From Dehalococcoidia bacterium (lineage in GTDB: Bacteria; Chloroflexota; Dehalococcoidia; Lucifugimonadales; Lucifugimonadaceae), in assembly GCA_028285005.1 (NCBI GenBank), contig JANQQP010000006.1, positions 30,110-94,109 of the forward strand: a stretch of 64,000 nt of DNA. The letters are read 5' to 3'. Every line of letters begins with the position of its first letter. The stretch's first letter is position 1. Shown in pieces: positions 17,495-25,979 of the stretch. A program made the translations under genes and the position numbers. The notes under the pieces were generated by a model, which was not told the DNA's origin, made no database searches, and saw only the letters and a list, made by a program, of their open reading frames with translations.

Positions 17495-18445
17495 TTGACT
17501 GTTCAGCGGACTCTGCCGAACTCTACGGTGCCGGACGATGTCATTCTCCAGGCGGCTGAAGAGCTGGCCGTTCGCGCAACTCTCGAAGCCGGTCGATTTA
17601 TCACCGAGCGTTTCGGCGGGCCGATGGAAGTCATGCAGAAGGCCGATCGCGAAGGCGTCGACATCGTCACAGACGTGGACAAGGCGTCCCAGAAGCTGAT
17701 TGTCGAAATGATCGAGGAGCGTTTTCCCGATCACCAGATTCTCGGCGAGGAAGACCCTCCGGACGAAGAACCGCCTGCTGCCGACTTCATATGGGCGATC
17801 GACCCGATCGACGGCACCAAGAATTTTGTCAACGGTTCCACGATTCACGCCGTTTCGGTTGGACTGCTCCACCGCGGTGTCTCAGTTGCCGGAGCGATTT
17901 GGACGCCGTGGCCGAGCGAAAAAGGATTCGCCCAGGTGCACGCCCGTGCGGGCCACGGAACATGGCTAGACGGTGAGCGCATCGAGCTTAAAGCGAGCAA
18001 GAACGGCGGAGTACCGGAGGCCGGACGACTGGCGGCCGTGCCGGGCGGACTGCGCAGCGCGTTCGATGTGAAGAGGCCGTTGCAAGGGAACCTGGGCGAG
18101 CTCCGAATGACCGGTAGCACTTGCTACGAGCTGATGATGGCGGCGACCGGTTCCATGCAGTATTCGCTTAACGGCTACTCGAGCGTTTGGGACTATGCGG
18201 CCGGGCTCATCATCGTGCGCGAAGCCGGTGGAATCTCCCTGGCGCCTGGGCCCGAAGGATGGAGCGAGATGTCCGGCTGGAGCGGACTTTTCACCGCAGA
18301 TGTCGAAACCTCGAAGCGGTTGCGGTCGTGGAAAGGTGCAGTCTTGTCAGGCGAACCTGAGATCGCTCGCTTCGTTGCATCCAACCTCGCGATTAGAAAA
18401 CCGGGGCTTTTCAAGAGGGCCTGGAAATCAGTTTCCGGCAAGTGA
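17495..18445 (+). CDS. Inositol monophosphatase-family phosphatase
   Basis: A magnesium-dependent phosphatase of the inositol monophosphatase superfamily. The metal-binding motif GEEDPP is followed by WAIDPIDGTKNFVNG, and the second signature WDYAAGLIIVREAGG lies near the C-terminus, so the active site is complete. Relatives act on inositol phosphates, histidinol phosphate (HisN), fructose-1,6-bisphosphate or PAP. The sequence alone does not decide, though DPIDGTKNF is shared with HisN-type enzymes, which would fit a genome with a his operon. The track ORF opens at 17411. The TTG at 17495 has GGAGG nine bases upstream and gives 316 residues, so it is preferred. It is divergent from htpX. Confidence 0.88.
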   Translation: MTVQRTLPNSTVPDDVILQAAEELAVRATLEAGRFITERFGGPMEVMQKADREGVDIVTDVDKASQKLIVEMIEERFPDHQILGEEDPPDEEPPAADFIWAIDPIDGTKNFVNGSTIHAVSVGLLHRGVSVAGAIWTPWPSEKGFAQVHARAGHGTWLDGERIELKASKNGGVPEAGRLAAVPGGLRSAFDVKRPLQGNLGELRMTGSTCYELMMAATGSMQYSLNGYSSVWDYAAGLIIVREAGGISLAPGPEGWSEMSGWSGLFTADVETSKRLRSWKGAVLSGEPEIARFVASNLAIRKPGLFKRAWKSVSGK

Positions 18446-18575
18446 ATCGGCCGCCGGCCGATTACTGTCTCGAACCGCAGTTTCCTGATATAAACTGCGC
18501 TGCGCTTCACTCACGGCCTCAATAGAAATCGTGTATCCCGCCGCGGCCAGTGACCGCTGCTCCGGACCAACCGAT

Positions 18576-19652
18576 ATGACCTCTCCATCACATCCCGTTC
18601 CAAAGCATCGCGCATCCAGAAAAGTCCTCACCGTCCAGGGGCCGATCGAGTCGGCGATGGTCGGCTTAACGCTCGCGCATGAGCATCTCCTGATCGACTT
18701 CACAGCGGTGCTGACCAAACCATCGGAAGCATCGCAACGCGGCAGGATGCATGAGCCCGTAACCCTCGAGAATCTCGGGTGGGTGAGACACAACTGGACG
18801 AGCAGCATCGACAACCTGAGGCTGTTCGATGAGCAGACAGCAGTAGATGAAGCGTCCGAGTTCTTCCAGGCAGGCGGCTCGACGATCGTCGATGTGACGT
18901 CGGTCGGCGTAGGACGTGACCCGCAGGCTTTGTTGCGAATATCGCGGCGCACGGGCCTGAACGTTGTGATGGGATCGGGTTTCTACATCGACAGCACTCA
19001 TTCCGATTGGCTACGTGCAGCGTCTGTGGACGAGATCGCTAGTCAGATCATCAATGACGTTGATGAAGGCGTCGATGGCACCGGGATTCGAGCCGGGATC
19101 ATCGGCGAGATCGGCTGTTCGTGGCCGTGGACCGATAGCGAACGAAAGGTCCTGGAAGCTGCTGTCGTAGCCCAACGAGAGACAGGCGCGCCCCTCCTGA
19201 TCCATCCTGGCCGAGATGAGAAGGCTCCGTTGGAACTGCTTTCTGCTGTCGATGGTTGGGGAGGCGACTTTCGCAGGACGGTGCTTAGTCACATCGAGCG
19301 CACTATCTACGATCGGGGGATCCTCGATGAAGTGGCCGCAACCGGGGTCTACCTGAACTTCGACCTGTTCGGCCACGACGAGTCACACTACCCTCTGGCG
19401 CCTGACACCTATATGCCCGCCGACCATGAACGCATCGAGCAGATTGAGCACCTGATTGCGGATGGCCGGAGCAGCCAGATTCTGCTGGCTCACGATGTGT
19501 GCTCCAAGCACAGGCTGAAGCGCTATGGCGGCCACGGCTATGACCATATTCCGTCTCGGATCGTGCCGAGGATGCGAGCTCGTGGCATGCACGAGGAAGA
19601 TGTCCGAATGGTGATGGTCGATAACCCCACCCGCATGCTCACCTTCAACTAG
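18576..19652 (+). CDS. Phosphotriesterase-family metal-dependent hydrolase
   Basis: An amidohydrolase-superfamily protein of the phosphotriesterase type, about 358 residues from the ATG at 18576 (an upstream GTG at 18531 is possible). The metal ligands are visible: LAHEHLLIDF (HxH), GIIGEIGCSW where Glu takes the place of the bridging carboxylated Lys, LIHPGRDE, VLSHIERT and a late Asp in LAHDVC. The RYGGHGYDHI segment is typical of the family, whose members are mostly lactonases or promiscuous esterases. The natural substrate is unknown. It lies about 130 bases after the phosphatase gene on the same strand. Confidence 0.88.
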   Translation: MTSPSHPVPKHRASRKVLTVQGPIESAMVGLTLAHEHLLIDFTAVLTKPSEASQRGRMHEPVTLENLGWVRHNWTSSIDNLRLFDEQTAVDEASEFFQAGGSTIVDVTSVGVGRDPQALLRISRRTGLNVVMGSGFYIDSTHSDWLRAASVDEIASQIINDVDEGVDGTGIRAGIIGEIGCSWPWTDSERKVLEAAVVAQRETGAPLLIHPGRDEKAPLELLSAVDGWGGDFRRTVLSHIERTIYDRGILDEVAATGVYLNFDLFGHDESHYPLAPDTYMPADHERIEQIEHLIADGRSSQILLAHDVCSKHRLKRYGGHGYDHIPSRIVPRMRARGMHEEDVRMVMVDNPTRMLTFN

Positions 19653-19769
19653 AAGCTCGATTTTCTCTCTTTGGCCGATGGAAGTCGAAATCCCGTTGCG
19701 AGATTCCGGCGTAGCGAGATGATGGTGTCTTTCCGAATCTGGCAGCTCTACAGGGCAACTCCTTAACCG

Positions 19770-20702
19770 ATGCGACTTCAAGTAGGCCGACCGAGATCGA
19801 TGTATCTCATGTTGTTGGCGATTCCGCTGCTGCTGGGCCTTGCTTGCTCGAGCGGCTCGTCTGACAACGGATCCGGTGCACTGGCCACGGCCGCACGAGG
19901 CGCCGACGAAACACTGTCAATTCTGCTGATGGCACGCGACGTGGAAGTCGGTGAAGCAAGATTGCCTGTTGTCGTCTTGCTGTCCGACGAAAACAGGACC
20001 CGGCTAGATGACCGACTGGACGACCTGGAGTTCGCTTACCGCCACGCCGACGACGAACAGTTCTCTGCTCTTTCAGGAGTCGTCTGGCGGCCATGGCCAG
20101 TCCGCGGGGGCGCGTACACGGGCACGCCCGCATTCGACCGTCCCGGTGTATGGGAGGTGCAGGTGACCCTGACCGAGAACGGCGAAAGCCGGGTCGGAAG
20201 CACATTCCTTCAGGTGAACCAGGACTCCTCAGCGCCGAGCGTGGGCGACGAGGCGCCGCTGACGGTGTCGAAGACGGCAAGCACTGTTGATGAAGTTCGG
20301 CAGATCTCCAGCGCTTTCAATCCTGACCCGCGCTTCTACAGCCTGAGTCTCGACCAAGCTCTGACGAACGGCAGGCCGACCGTCGTGCTCTTCTCCACAC
20401 CCGCTTTCTGCGTGACGCAGACCTGCGGACCGCAGTTGGACACTCTTGGAGAACTGATGGAGGAGCACGGCGAACGAGTCGACTTCATTCACGTGGAGAT
20501 CTTCGACAACATCCGCGAGATGCTCGACACCGGCGACAGCACAATTGGTGAGGTTGCACAACCCGTGGAAGACTGGTCGCTCATCACGGAGCCCTGGACA
20601 TTCTTCGTCGATTCACAGGGCGTGATCACTTCCCGGTTTGAGCAGTTCACGACGCTGGATGAGCTGTCCGAAGCGGCGGACCTGCTGCTTGCCGCAAGCT
20701 AG
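19770..20702 (+). CDS. Lipoprotein with C-terminal thioredoxin-like domain
   Basis: A 310-residue exported lipoprotein. The signal MLLAIPLLLGLAC ends in a lipobox and a Ser/Gly linker follows. Residues about 45-155 form a beta-rich domain with EVQVTLTENGESRVGSTFLQV, resembling an Ig-like fold. The C-terminal 120 residues look like thioredoxin: PTVVLFSTPAFCVTQTCGPQLDTL, then PWTFFVDSQGVITSRFEQF. The two Cys are spaced CxxxxC, not CxxC, so the domain may be a thiol-linked or metal-binding variant (SCO-like) rather than a normal disulfide reductase. The ATG at 19800 is an alternative start. No operon partner is evident. Confidence 0.75.
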   Translation: MRLQVGRPRSMYLMLLAIPLLLGLACSSGSSDNGSGALATAARGADETLSILLMARDVEVGEARLPVVVLLSDENRTRLDDRLDDLEFAYRHADDEQFSALSGVVWRPWPVRGGAYTGTPAFDRPGVWEVQVTLTENGESRVGSTFLQVNQDSSAPSVGDEAPLTVSKTASTVDEVRQISSAFNPDPRFYSLSLDQALTNGRPTVVLFSTPAFCVTQTCGPQLDTLGELMEEHGERVDFIHVEIFDNIREMLDTGDSTIGEVAQPVEDWSLITEPWTFFVDSQGVITSRFEQFTTLDELSEAADLLLAAS

Positions 20703-20802
20703 CGAGCGAGTATTCGTCATCTCCTGCACCATTCCTTGACGATTGGCGTGACAGGAAACGGATAGACTGTCGCCGACTACAGATCACTGTGGACTTCCCT
20801 GA

Positions 20803-21744
20803 ATGGATACGCTTCTCCGCGCGGAAAAACTGACCAAGCACTACGGACCGGTCGTCGCACTTGAGTCTGCGCAGTTCGACGTGGTGGAAGGCGTGACAGG
20901 CCTTCTTGGATCGAACGGCGCCGGCAAGAGTACGGCTATCAAGCTGTTCCTGGGGCTAATCTCTCCAACCTCCGGCTCGATGCAGGTGCTCGGTGTAGAA
21001 AGCTCCGAATCTCTCGAAGTTCGGTCACGGCTCGGCTATATGCCTGAACACGATTGCCTGCCTAACAACGTAACGGCGGCAGAGTTCCTCACGCACATGG
21101 CGCAGGTAAGTGGACTCCCGCCTTCGCAGGCCCGTTCGAGAGCTGCCGATACGTTGAGGCACGTAGGTCTTTTCGAGGAGAGGTATCGGCCCATCGGCGG
21201 GTACTCGACCGGTATGAAGCAACGCGTCAAACTGGCGCAGGCGTTGGTTCACGACCCAGCATTGATCCTGCTTGATGAGCCGACAGCCGGTCTCGACCCG
21301 GGCGGCAGAGAAGAGATGCTCGATCTTGTGCGCAAGACGCATGCAGAGTTCGGCATCAGTCTGATGCTCTCATCGCATCTGATGGGCGATGTCGAGCGCA
21401 CCTGCGACAGGATCGTGGTGCTTGAAGACGGCCGCGTGGTTCAGCAGGGTGAAGTGACTGGCTTCACCGAAGAGTTGGAGACGATATTCATTGAGGTCGA
21501 GGAGCGTCGGGCTGAACTGCTCGAGGCACTGAAGAGACTCGGTGTGGAGGCCTCGGACGAGGATGGCGCGGTGATCGTGCCGGAGGCAGGAACGGACACC
21601 TATGAGCTGATTTCGAAGGCACTGGTAGAAGCACAGGCTCCTCTGCGCAGACTCGGCCCCAGGCGACATGCTCTGTCCGAGATCTTCGAAGACACGAACG
21701 GCTTGTCAGCTCCGCCATTTGCCGCAGCAGGTGACCCGGAATGA
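20803..21744 (+). CDS. ABC transporter ATP-binding protein (first of operon)
   Basis: A 313-residue ABC-2 type ATPase. Walker A is GSNGAGKST, the signature is YSTGMKQRVKLAQAL, Walker B is LILLDEPTAGLDP and the H-loop is SSHLMGDVE. About 90 residues after the nucleotide-binding domain form a regulatory tail seen in exporters of this type. It overlaps the next gene by four bases (ATGA), and four genes in a row (20803-24365) form a double exporter of unknown cargo. Energises export, probably through the permease at 21741. Confidence 0.93.
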   Translation: MDTLLRAEKLTKHYGPVVALESAQFDVVEGVTGLLGSNGAGKSTAIKLFLGLISPTSGSMQVLGVESSESLEVRSRLGYMPEHDCLPNNVTAAEFLTHMAQVSGLPPSQARSRAADTLRHVGLFEERYRPIGGYSTGMKQRVKLAQALVHDPALILLDEPTAGLDPGGREEMLDLVRKTHAEFGISLMLSSHLMGDVERTCDRIVVLEDGRVVQQGEVTGFTEELETIFIEVEERRAELLEALKRLGVEASDEDGAVIVPEAGTDTYELISKALVEAQAPLRRLGPRRHALSEIFEDTNGLSAPPFAAAGDPE

Positions 21745-22682
21745 CCTCATTTCCCGGGGCACAACCTGAGTCTGGCACGTCCGCACGCGAAGGCAGAGTA
21801 TTCGACCTTGGCTATCGGACCTACGAAGGACCGCGAGAAGGCCGGAACCGGGCACGGCTGGCTGTCTACATCGACGGTCTACGCATCGCTCTCGGTCTTG
21901 GACGAGGCGGAAGGGCGAAGATCCTGCCGTGGCTGTTCGTTGCGGTAGCGATCGGCATCGGACTCATATTTGCGCTCATCGCAGGCGCCGTCGACCGTGT
22001 AGCCGGGGCTGGAGCTGCCGAAGCGGCCGATCTTCCCAGCCATGCCGACTACTACACCGGAGCAGGGGTTCTGCTCTTCCTGTTCGCGGCGGTCGTGGGG
22101 CCAGAGCTACTTTGCCCGGACCGGCACAACGGCGTAATCAACCTCTATCTGGTCCGGCCAATCACATCGGTCGATTACGTGGCTGCCCGTTTCCTGGCAT
22201 TCCTCACGGTCATGCTCGTCGTAGCGTGGTTGCCGCAGATCGTGCTGCTGGCGGGCCTCGCGTTCGGTGCTCCACAGCCCGGCGACTACCTCACAGACAA
22301 CTGGACTGACATACCGAAGTTCCTGGGCGCCGGGGCGGCGCTGGCTGTCTATACGACCAGCATGGGCCTCGCCGTTGCCGCTTTCACTACGAGACGTGGA
22401 TACGCGTCAGTCGGTCTAGTCGGCCTGTTCATCATCACGCAGTTCGCGGCCGGGATCATTGGGGAGGAAGTCGAGGGTGCAACGGGTGAATGGCTCTCGC
22501 TCATTAGCCTCTCCGACATTCCGATGCATATCAACGAGTTGATTTTCGAAACCGACGATAGCCTCGGTGGCGGCTTTGCGGCCGGGAATCTGCCTACTGG
22601 CGTGCGAATCGGCGCATTCTTCGCCTTCACAGCAGCGCCAATCCTGGTCCTCTGGTACAGGTACCGGAGCCTGACGGTATGA
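21741..22682 (+). CDS. ABC-2 type transporter permease (first)
   Basis: A 313-residue permease. The N-terminal FDLGYRTYEGPREGRN motif is common in ABC-2 permeases of Gram-positive-type phyla. About six hydrophobic spans follow, with the conserved GPELLCPDRHNGVINLYLVRPI loop, which contacts the ATPase. It overlaps both flanking ATPase genes by four bases, so it is tightly coupled in translation. Cargo unknown. Confidence 0.9.
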   Translation: MTSFPGAQPESGTSAREGRVFDLGYRTYEGPREGRNRARLAVYIDGLRIALGLGRGGRAKILPWLFVAVAIGIGLIFALIAGAVDRVAGAGAAEAADLPSHADYYTGAGVLLFLFAAVVGPELLCPDRHNGVINLYLVRPITSVDYVAARFLAFLTVMLVVAWLPQIVLLAGLAFGAPQPGDYLTDNWTDIPKFLGAGAALAVYTTSMGLAVAAFTTRRGYASVGLVGLFIITQFAAGIIGEEVEGATGEWLSLISLSDIPMHINELIFETDDSLGGGFAAGNLPTGVRIGAFFAFTAAPILVLWYRYRSLTV

Positions 22683-23635
22683 CCATGACTCAATCATCAG
22701 AAACGTCTACATCAAGCGGCGTTGAGCCGGTGATCAAAGTGGATGGCGTTTCCCGCTGGTTCGGAAATGTTGTCTCGGTGAGTGATGTCTCATTCGAGGT
22801 ATATCCCGGGATCACAGGCCTGCTCGGTCCCAACGGAGCAGGCAAAACCACTCTGTTAAGGATGATCACGGGATTGGCGTCTCCATCTGAGGGCACAGTT
22901 CTGACGTTCGGCGAGCCGGTGCGTGACAACCCTGAGCTCTACCGTCGGATCGGCGTCATGTCGGAGCATGAGGCTGTCTACAACTTCCTGACCGGCCGGG
23001 AGTTCGTCGAGTTTGCTGCTCGGATCCGGGGAGTCGCGGATGTCAGGAACGCAGCGGCCGAGGCGATCGAGAACGTTGGACTGGGTTTCGCTGCGGACCG
23101 GAAGATGACCGGATACTCCCGCGGCATGAAGCAGCGGATGAGACTGGCTGCCACGATCGTTCACGACCCTGAGTTGCTGATACTGGATGAGCCGCTGAAC
23201 GGCGCTGACCCTCGACAGCGCGTGCATTTCCAGAACCTTCTCAGGGGACTGGCAGATCAGGGGCGAACCATCTTCGTGTCGTCGCACATCCTTGAAGAGG
23301 TAGAAGCGCTCGCCGACCGGGTGTTACTCATCGTCAACGGCAAGCTCGCTGCGTCAGGCGACTATCGCTCGATCAGGGCGGCGCTTAACGAACGCCCGTA
23401 TCACGTCAGAATCGTGTGCAGCGACCCGAGAACGCTGGCCTCTGGTCTTGTGAAGTTGGATGAGGTTGATGCGGTCAACATCGACCCTGATGGCGCATTG
23501 ATCGCTCAGAGTCGGAATGTCCTTGCGCTGCAGATGGCGTTGCCGAAGCTTTCACTCGAATCGAATGTCCGGCTACTACGAGTGGAGCCATTGGACGACT
23601 CGCTTGAAAGCGTATTCAGCTACCTGGTGGGCTAG
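22679..23635 (+). CDS. ABC transporter ATP-binding protein (second)
   Basis: A 318-residue ATPase. Walker A is GPNGAGKTT, the signature YSRGMKQRMRLAATI, Walker B LLILDEPLNGADP and the switch His SSHILEEVE. It is similar in length and layout to the first ATPase of the operon but clearly diverged, so the two either heterodimerise or serve separate permeases. A 13-base gap separates it from the last permease gene. Confidence 0.93.
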   Translation: MTMTQSSETSTSSGVEPVIKVDGVSRWFGNVVSVSDVSFEVYPGITGLLGPNGAGKTTLLRMITGLASPSEGTVLTFGEPVRDNPELYRRIGVMSEHEAVYNFLTGREFVEFAARIRGVADVRNAAAEAIENVGLGFAADRKMTGYSRGMKQRMRLAATIVHDPELLILDEPLNGADPRQRVHFQNLLRGLADQGRTIFVSSHILEEVEALADRVLLIVNGKLAASGDYRSIRAALNERPYHVRIVCSDPRTLASGLVKLDEVDAVNIDPDGALIAQSRNVLALQMALPKLSLESNVRLLRVEPLDDSLESVFSYLVG

Positions 23636-23648
23636 TGAGAACTAATCA

Positions 23649-24365
23649 GTGAATCCTCTCTATGTCATATCGCTTCGGCAACTGACAGGTCGGCCTCGAC
23701 TCATCATCATCGGCCTGCTCGCAGTTGTACCGGTGCTGATGGGTGTCGCCGTAAGCCTCAACGATGGCCAGAGTTCGGATGACCTGGACGAGACCCTGAT
23801 CGCCCTTCTCTTTGGGGCCGCTGTGCTGCCGATCATCGCGCTAACAGTTTCGACGGCGGCTTTAGGCAACGATCTGGAGGACCGGACGCTTAGCAATCTG
23901 ACGCTCACCCCGATAGCGAGATGGGGAATCATCCTTCCGAAGCTGGCCGCGGCAGTGACGATTGCTGCGCCGCCGGTGCTGATCAGCGCAGTCGTCAGCG
24001 TATCGCTGGCGTACGACGGCGATTCACAGGCCATTGCCAGTGTCGTAATTGGGATGGTGCTCGCGATACTAGCCTACTCAGCGGTCTTCCTCTGGCTCGG
24101 ACTGGCGACTGGCAGGGCGCTCGGCTACGGCCTGATGTACATCTTCCTCTGGGAGTTCTTGTTTACCGGATTCGTATCCGGAGTGCGGTTCTTGAGCATT
24201 CGCGCTTACATGATTGGCGTAATCAGAGGAGTGGACGATGAGAGGTTCGCAGAGGACGCGAACCAGGTGATTAGTCTGCCTGTCTCGCTGATAGTGCTGG
24301 CAGCGATCATAGTCATCTTCACCGCTCTTGCCATCAGACGGCTCCGCACCATGGACGTGCCCTGA
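23649..24365 (+). CDS. ABC-2 type transporter permease (second)
   Basis: A 238-residue permease with six predicted spans. The cytoplasmic loop GNDLEDRTLSNLTLTPIARW matches the coupling region of ABC-2 permeases. It starts with GTG 13 bases after the second ATPase gene and ends the operon. The N-terminal YVISLRQL lacks the long extension of the first permease, so the two are not simple duplicates. Confidence 0.88.
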   Translation: MNPLYVISLRQLTGRPRLIIIGLLAVVPVLMGVAVSLNDGQSSDDLDETLIALLFGAAVLPIIALTVSTAALGNDLEDRTLSNLTLTPIARWGIILPKLAAAVTIAAPPVLISAVVSVSLAYDGDSQAIASVVIGMVLAILAYSAVFLWLGLATGRALGYGLMYIFLWEFLFTGFVSGVRFLSIRAYMIGVIRGVDDERFAEDANQVISLPVSLIVLAAIIVIFTALAIRRLRTMDVP

Positions 24366-24558
24366 TCACAAGGGCCCCGGTGGTCGCGAACCGGTCGCGG
24401 TTCAAGTTCGTTGGCTTCTCACTGTGGATGCTACCTATTCGTTACTGTTGCGTTCCCAGTGTGTTCAAGTTGTACTCAGTGCACACTTGCTCAGTGGGGG
24501 AGCGAATGTCCAGTGCTGCGCGTGCGGACTGCTGGCGTACGTAGAGAGGTCTCAGATC

Positions 24559-25053
24559 ATGGCCGACAACCAGTCAACAATTGCTGAACGCCAACTCGTC
24601 GTATTTGACCTGAACGAGGAAGCCTACGGCGTAGATATCGGCGCCGTTCGGGAAATCATCCGGATGCAGGAAATCACCCGTGTTCCGCGAGCACCGCAGT
24701 TCATCGAAGGTGTCATCAACCTTCGGGGCAAGGTGATCCCTGTTGTGGATCTCCGAACAAGGTTTTCTATGCCCACTGCCGAGAGGACAGACGAGCACCG
24801 AATCGTCGTCGTCGACGTGGTCGGCCAGGACATCGGCATGGTCGTGGACGCCGTGACCGAGGTGAGCCGGGTGTCCGAGGCTTCTATCGAGCCTCCGTCG
24901 ACCGTCATTACGACAGATGACTCCGACTACCTGACGGGTATCGTCAAGACCGACGAGAAGCTAATCATCCTTCTCGATATCGCCAAGGTGATCTCTGCTG
25001 ATGAAGCGGGCCGAGTCGCCGAGCTGGCAGATTCGGTCGAGGCAGCTGCTTAG
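24559..25053 (+). CDS. CheW-like coupling protein
   Basis: A 164-residue single-domain CheW. RQLVVFDLNEEAYGVDIGAVREI, VPRAPQFIEGVINLRGKVIPVVDL and the DSDYLTGIVKTDEKLIILLDI segment are complete. In chemotaxis arrays CheW links receptors to the CheA kinase. No CheA, receptor or flagellar gene is nearby, so the partner is unknown. The track ORF opens at 24328 inside the permease gene; the ATG at 24559 with AGAGG nine bases upstream is the true start. A strong hairpin follows at 25075-25109. Confidence 0.9.
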   Translation: MADNQSTIAERQLVVFDLNEEAYGVDIGAVREIIRMQEITRVPRAPQFIEGVINLRGKVIPVVDLRTRFSMPTAERTDEHRIVVVDVVGQDIGMVVDAVTEVSRVSEASIEPPSTVITTDDSDYLTGIVKTDEKLIILLDIAKVISADEAGRVAELADSVEAAA

Positions 25054-25074
25054 GCGGATTCTCAAGTTAGACAC

Positions 25075-25109
25075 ATAGGCCCGGGCACTTTCACAGTGCC
25101 CGGGCCTAT
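25075..25109. terminator. Bidirectional terminator between cheW and the ABM-domain gene
   Basis: Perfect 15-bp inverted repeat ATAGGCCCGGGCACT / AGTGCCCGGGCCTAT with a 5-base loop, placed between convergent genes. T-rich sequence (TGATTTCT) follows on the plus strand, with a weaker tract on the other side. Confidence 0.85.
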
Positions 25110-25132
25110 TGATTTCTAGCGGTCTGGTGTTT

Positions 25133-25843
25133 CTACCAGGCAGGCTTGCCTGAACTCCAGCTCCAGTTGTCCGGTGGCCAGATGTTCCGCCCTACTCGAC
25201 GGCCAGTGCTGGCGTCACGCCGTGGCTCGTCGTACCAGTCTTTAACTGTGGCCTGCCATTTCTGGATATGCGGAGTGCCGCGGTGGTAGTCGAACGCGGC
25301 CGGGTTGGCGTACACCTCGTACAGGTACAGCTCAGCCGGGTCGTTGATGTTCTGGTAAACGTCAAACCTCAGGCATCCGGGCTCCTCGTGCGTGGAGCCG
25401 ATACCGTCGAGCGCTACCGCCTCTATGAAGCGGTTGACATGCTCTTGCTGGACATACTGTGGCGCCGAAATCACGTGCAGAGAGCTATTCGAGAAGTAGG
25501 CGTCACCAACTGCGCCTTCAGCCCGCATCGAATCCCAGCTGGCGTCGCCTCGAGGGTAGACAGGTCGGCAGAACGACACTTCCACTTCGCCATCGAACAT
25601 GTCCTTGACCTGTGCGTCCCACTCTTTGAAGTGCGGATAGGTCTTGTGGGCCTCGAAAGCAGCTTCGTCGTTGTAGACCTCGGTAAACCCGAAGAGCGTG
25701 GGGTCGTCGGCATCCTGGATGATGTCGAACCTGCGGCATCCCGGCTCGTTTCGAACAGAGCCTTCGGCATCTCCGATCGACGCCTGAATGAAGTCGTCTA
25801 TCCTGTCTTCCTTCACCTTGATGCGCACCATCAGGATGTACAT
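25133..25843 (-). CDS. Double ABM-domain protein (antibiotic biosynthesis monooxygenase-like)
   Basis: About 236 residues holding two copies of the small ferredoxin-like ABM fold. Copy one (about 1-95) has MYILMVRIKVKED, NEPGCRRFDIIQD and FGFTEVYNDEAAFEAH. Copy two (about 110-215) has the matching EPGCLRFDVYQN and LYLYEVYANPAAFDYH. Single-domain relatives act as dimers in quinol or aldehyde oxidation (YgiN/LsrG-like), so the tandem form would make an internal pseudo-dimer. The track ORF begins at 25948, but the ATG at 25843 with GGAG seven bases upstream starts exactly at the domain. Substrate unknown. Confidence 0.85.
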   Translation of the reverse strand: MYILMVRIKVKEDRIDDFIQASIGDAEGSVRNEPGCRRFDIIQDADDPTLFGFTEVYNDEAAFEAHKTYPHFKEWDAQVKDMFDGEVEVSFCRPVYPRGDASWDSMRAEGAVGDAYFSNSSLHVISAPQYVQQEHVNRFIEAVALDGIGSTHEEPGCLRFDVYQNINDPAELYLYEVYANPAAFDYHRGTPHIQKWQATVKDWYDEPRRDASTGRRVGRNIWPPDNWSWSSGKPAW

Positions 25844-25979
25844 TGGCAATCTCCAGTTGAAAAGGGGTCCGTCCCGGTCGGTTGAGAAGCTGCCGACACC
25901 GGCGGCGGCAGTATACAGGCCTATTGCTTTTGGGCGCATGTTGACCAAGTGTTGAGGAGCCTGGAGCCGTGCGATCCGA

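Noticed and set aside
20703-20802. TTGACG...TAGACT promoter before the ABC operon
   Set aside because: Spacer is 21 bases, too long for a normal sigma-70 promoter; an alternative pairing is too short.
24366-24558. GTGTG...CACAC imperfect inverted repeat before cheW
   Set aside because: Only five pairs with a long loop; no better than chance.
25268-25885. 205-residue plus-strand ORF opposite the ABM-domain gene
   Set aside because: Antisense shadow; the minus-strand product has two recognisable domains and a good ribosome-binding site.
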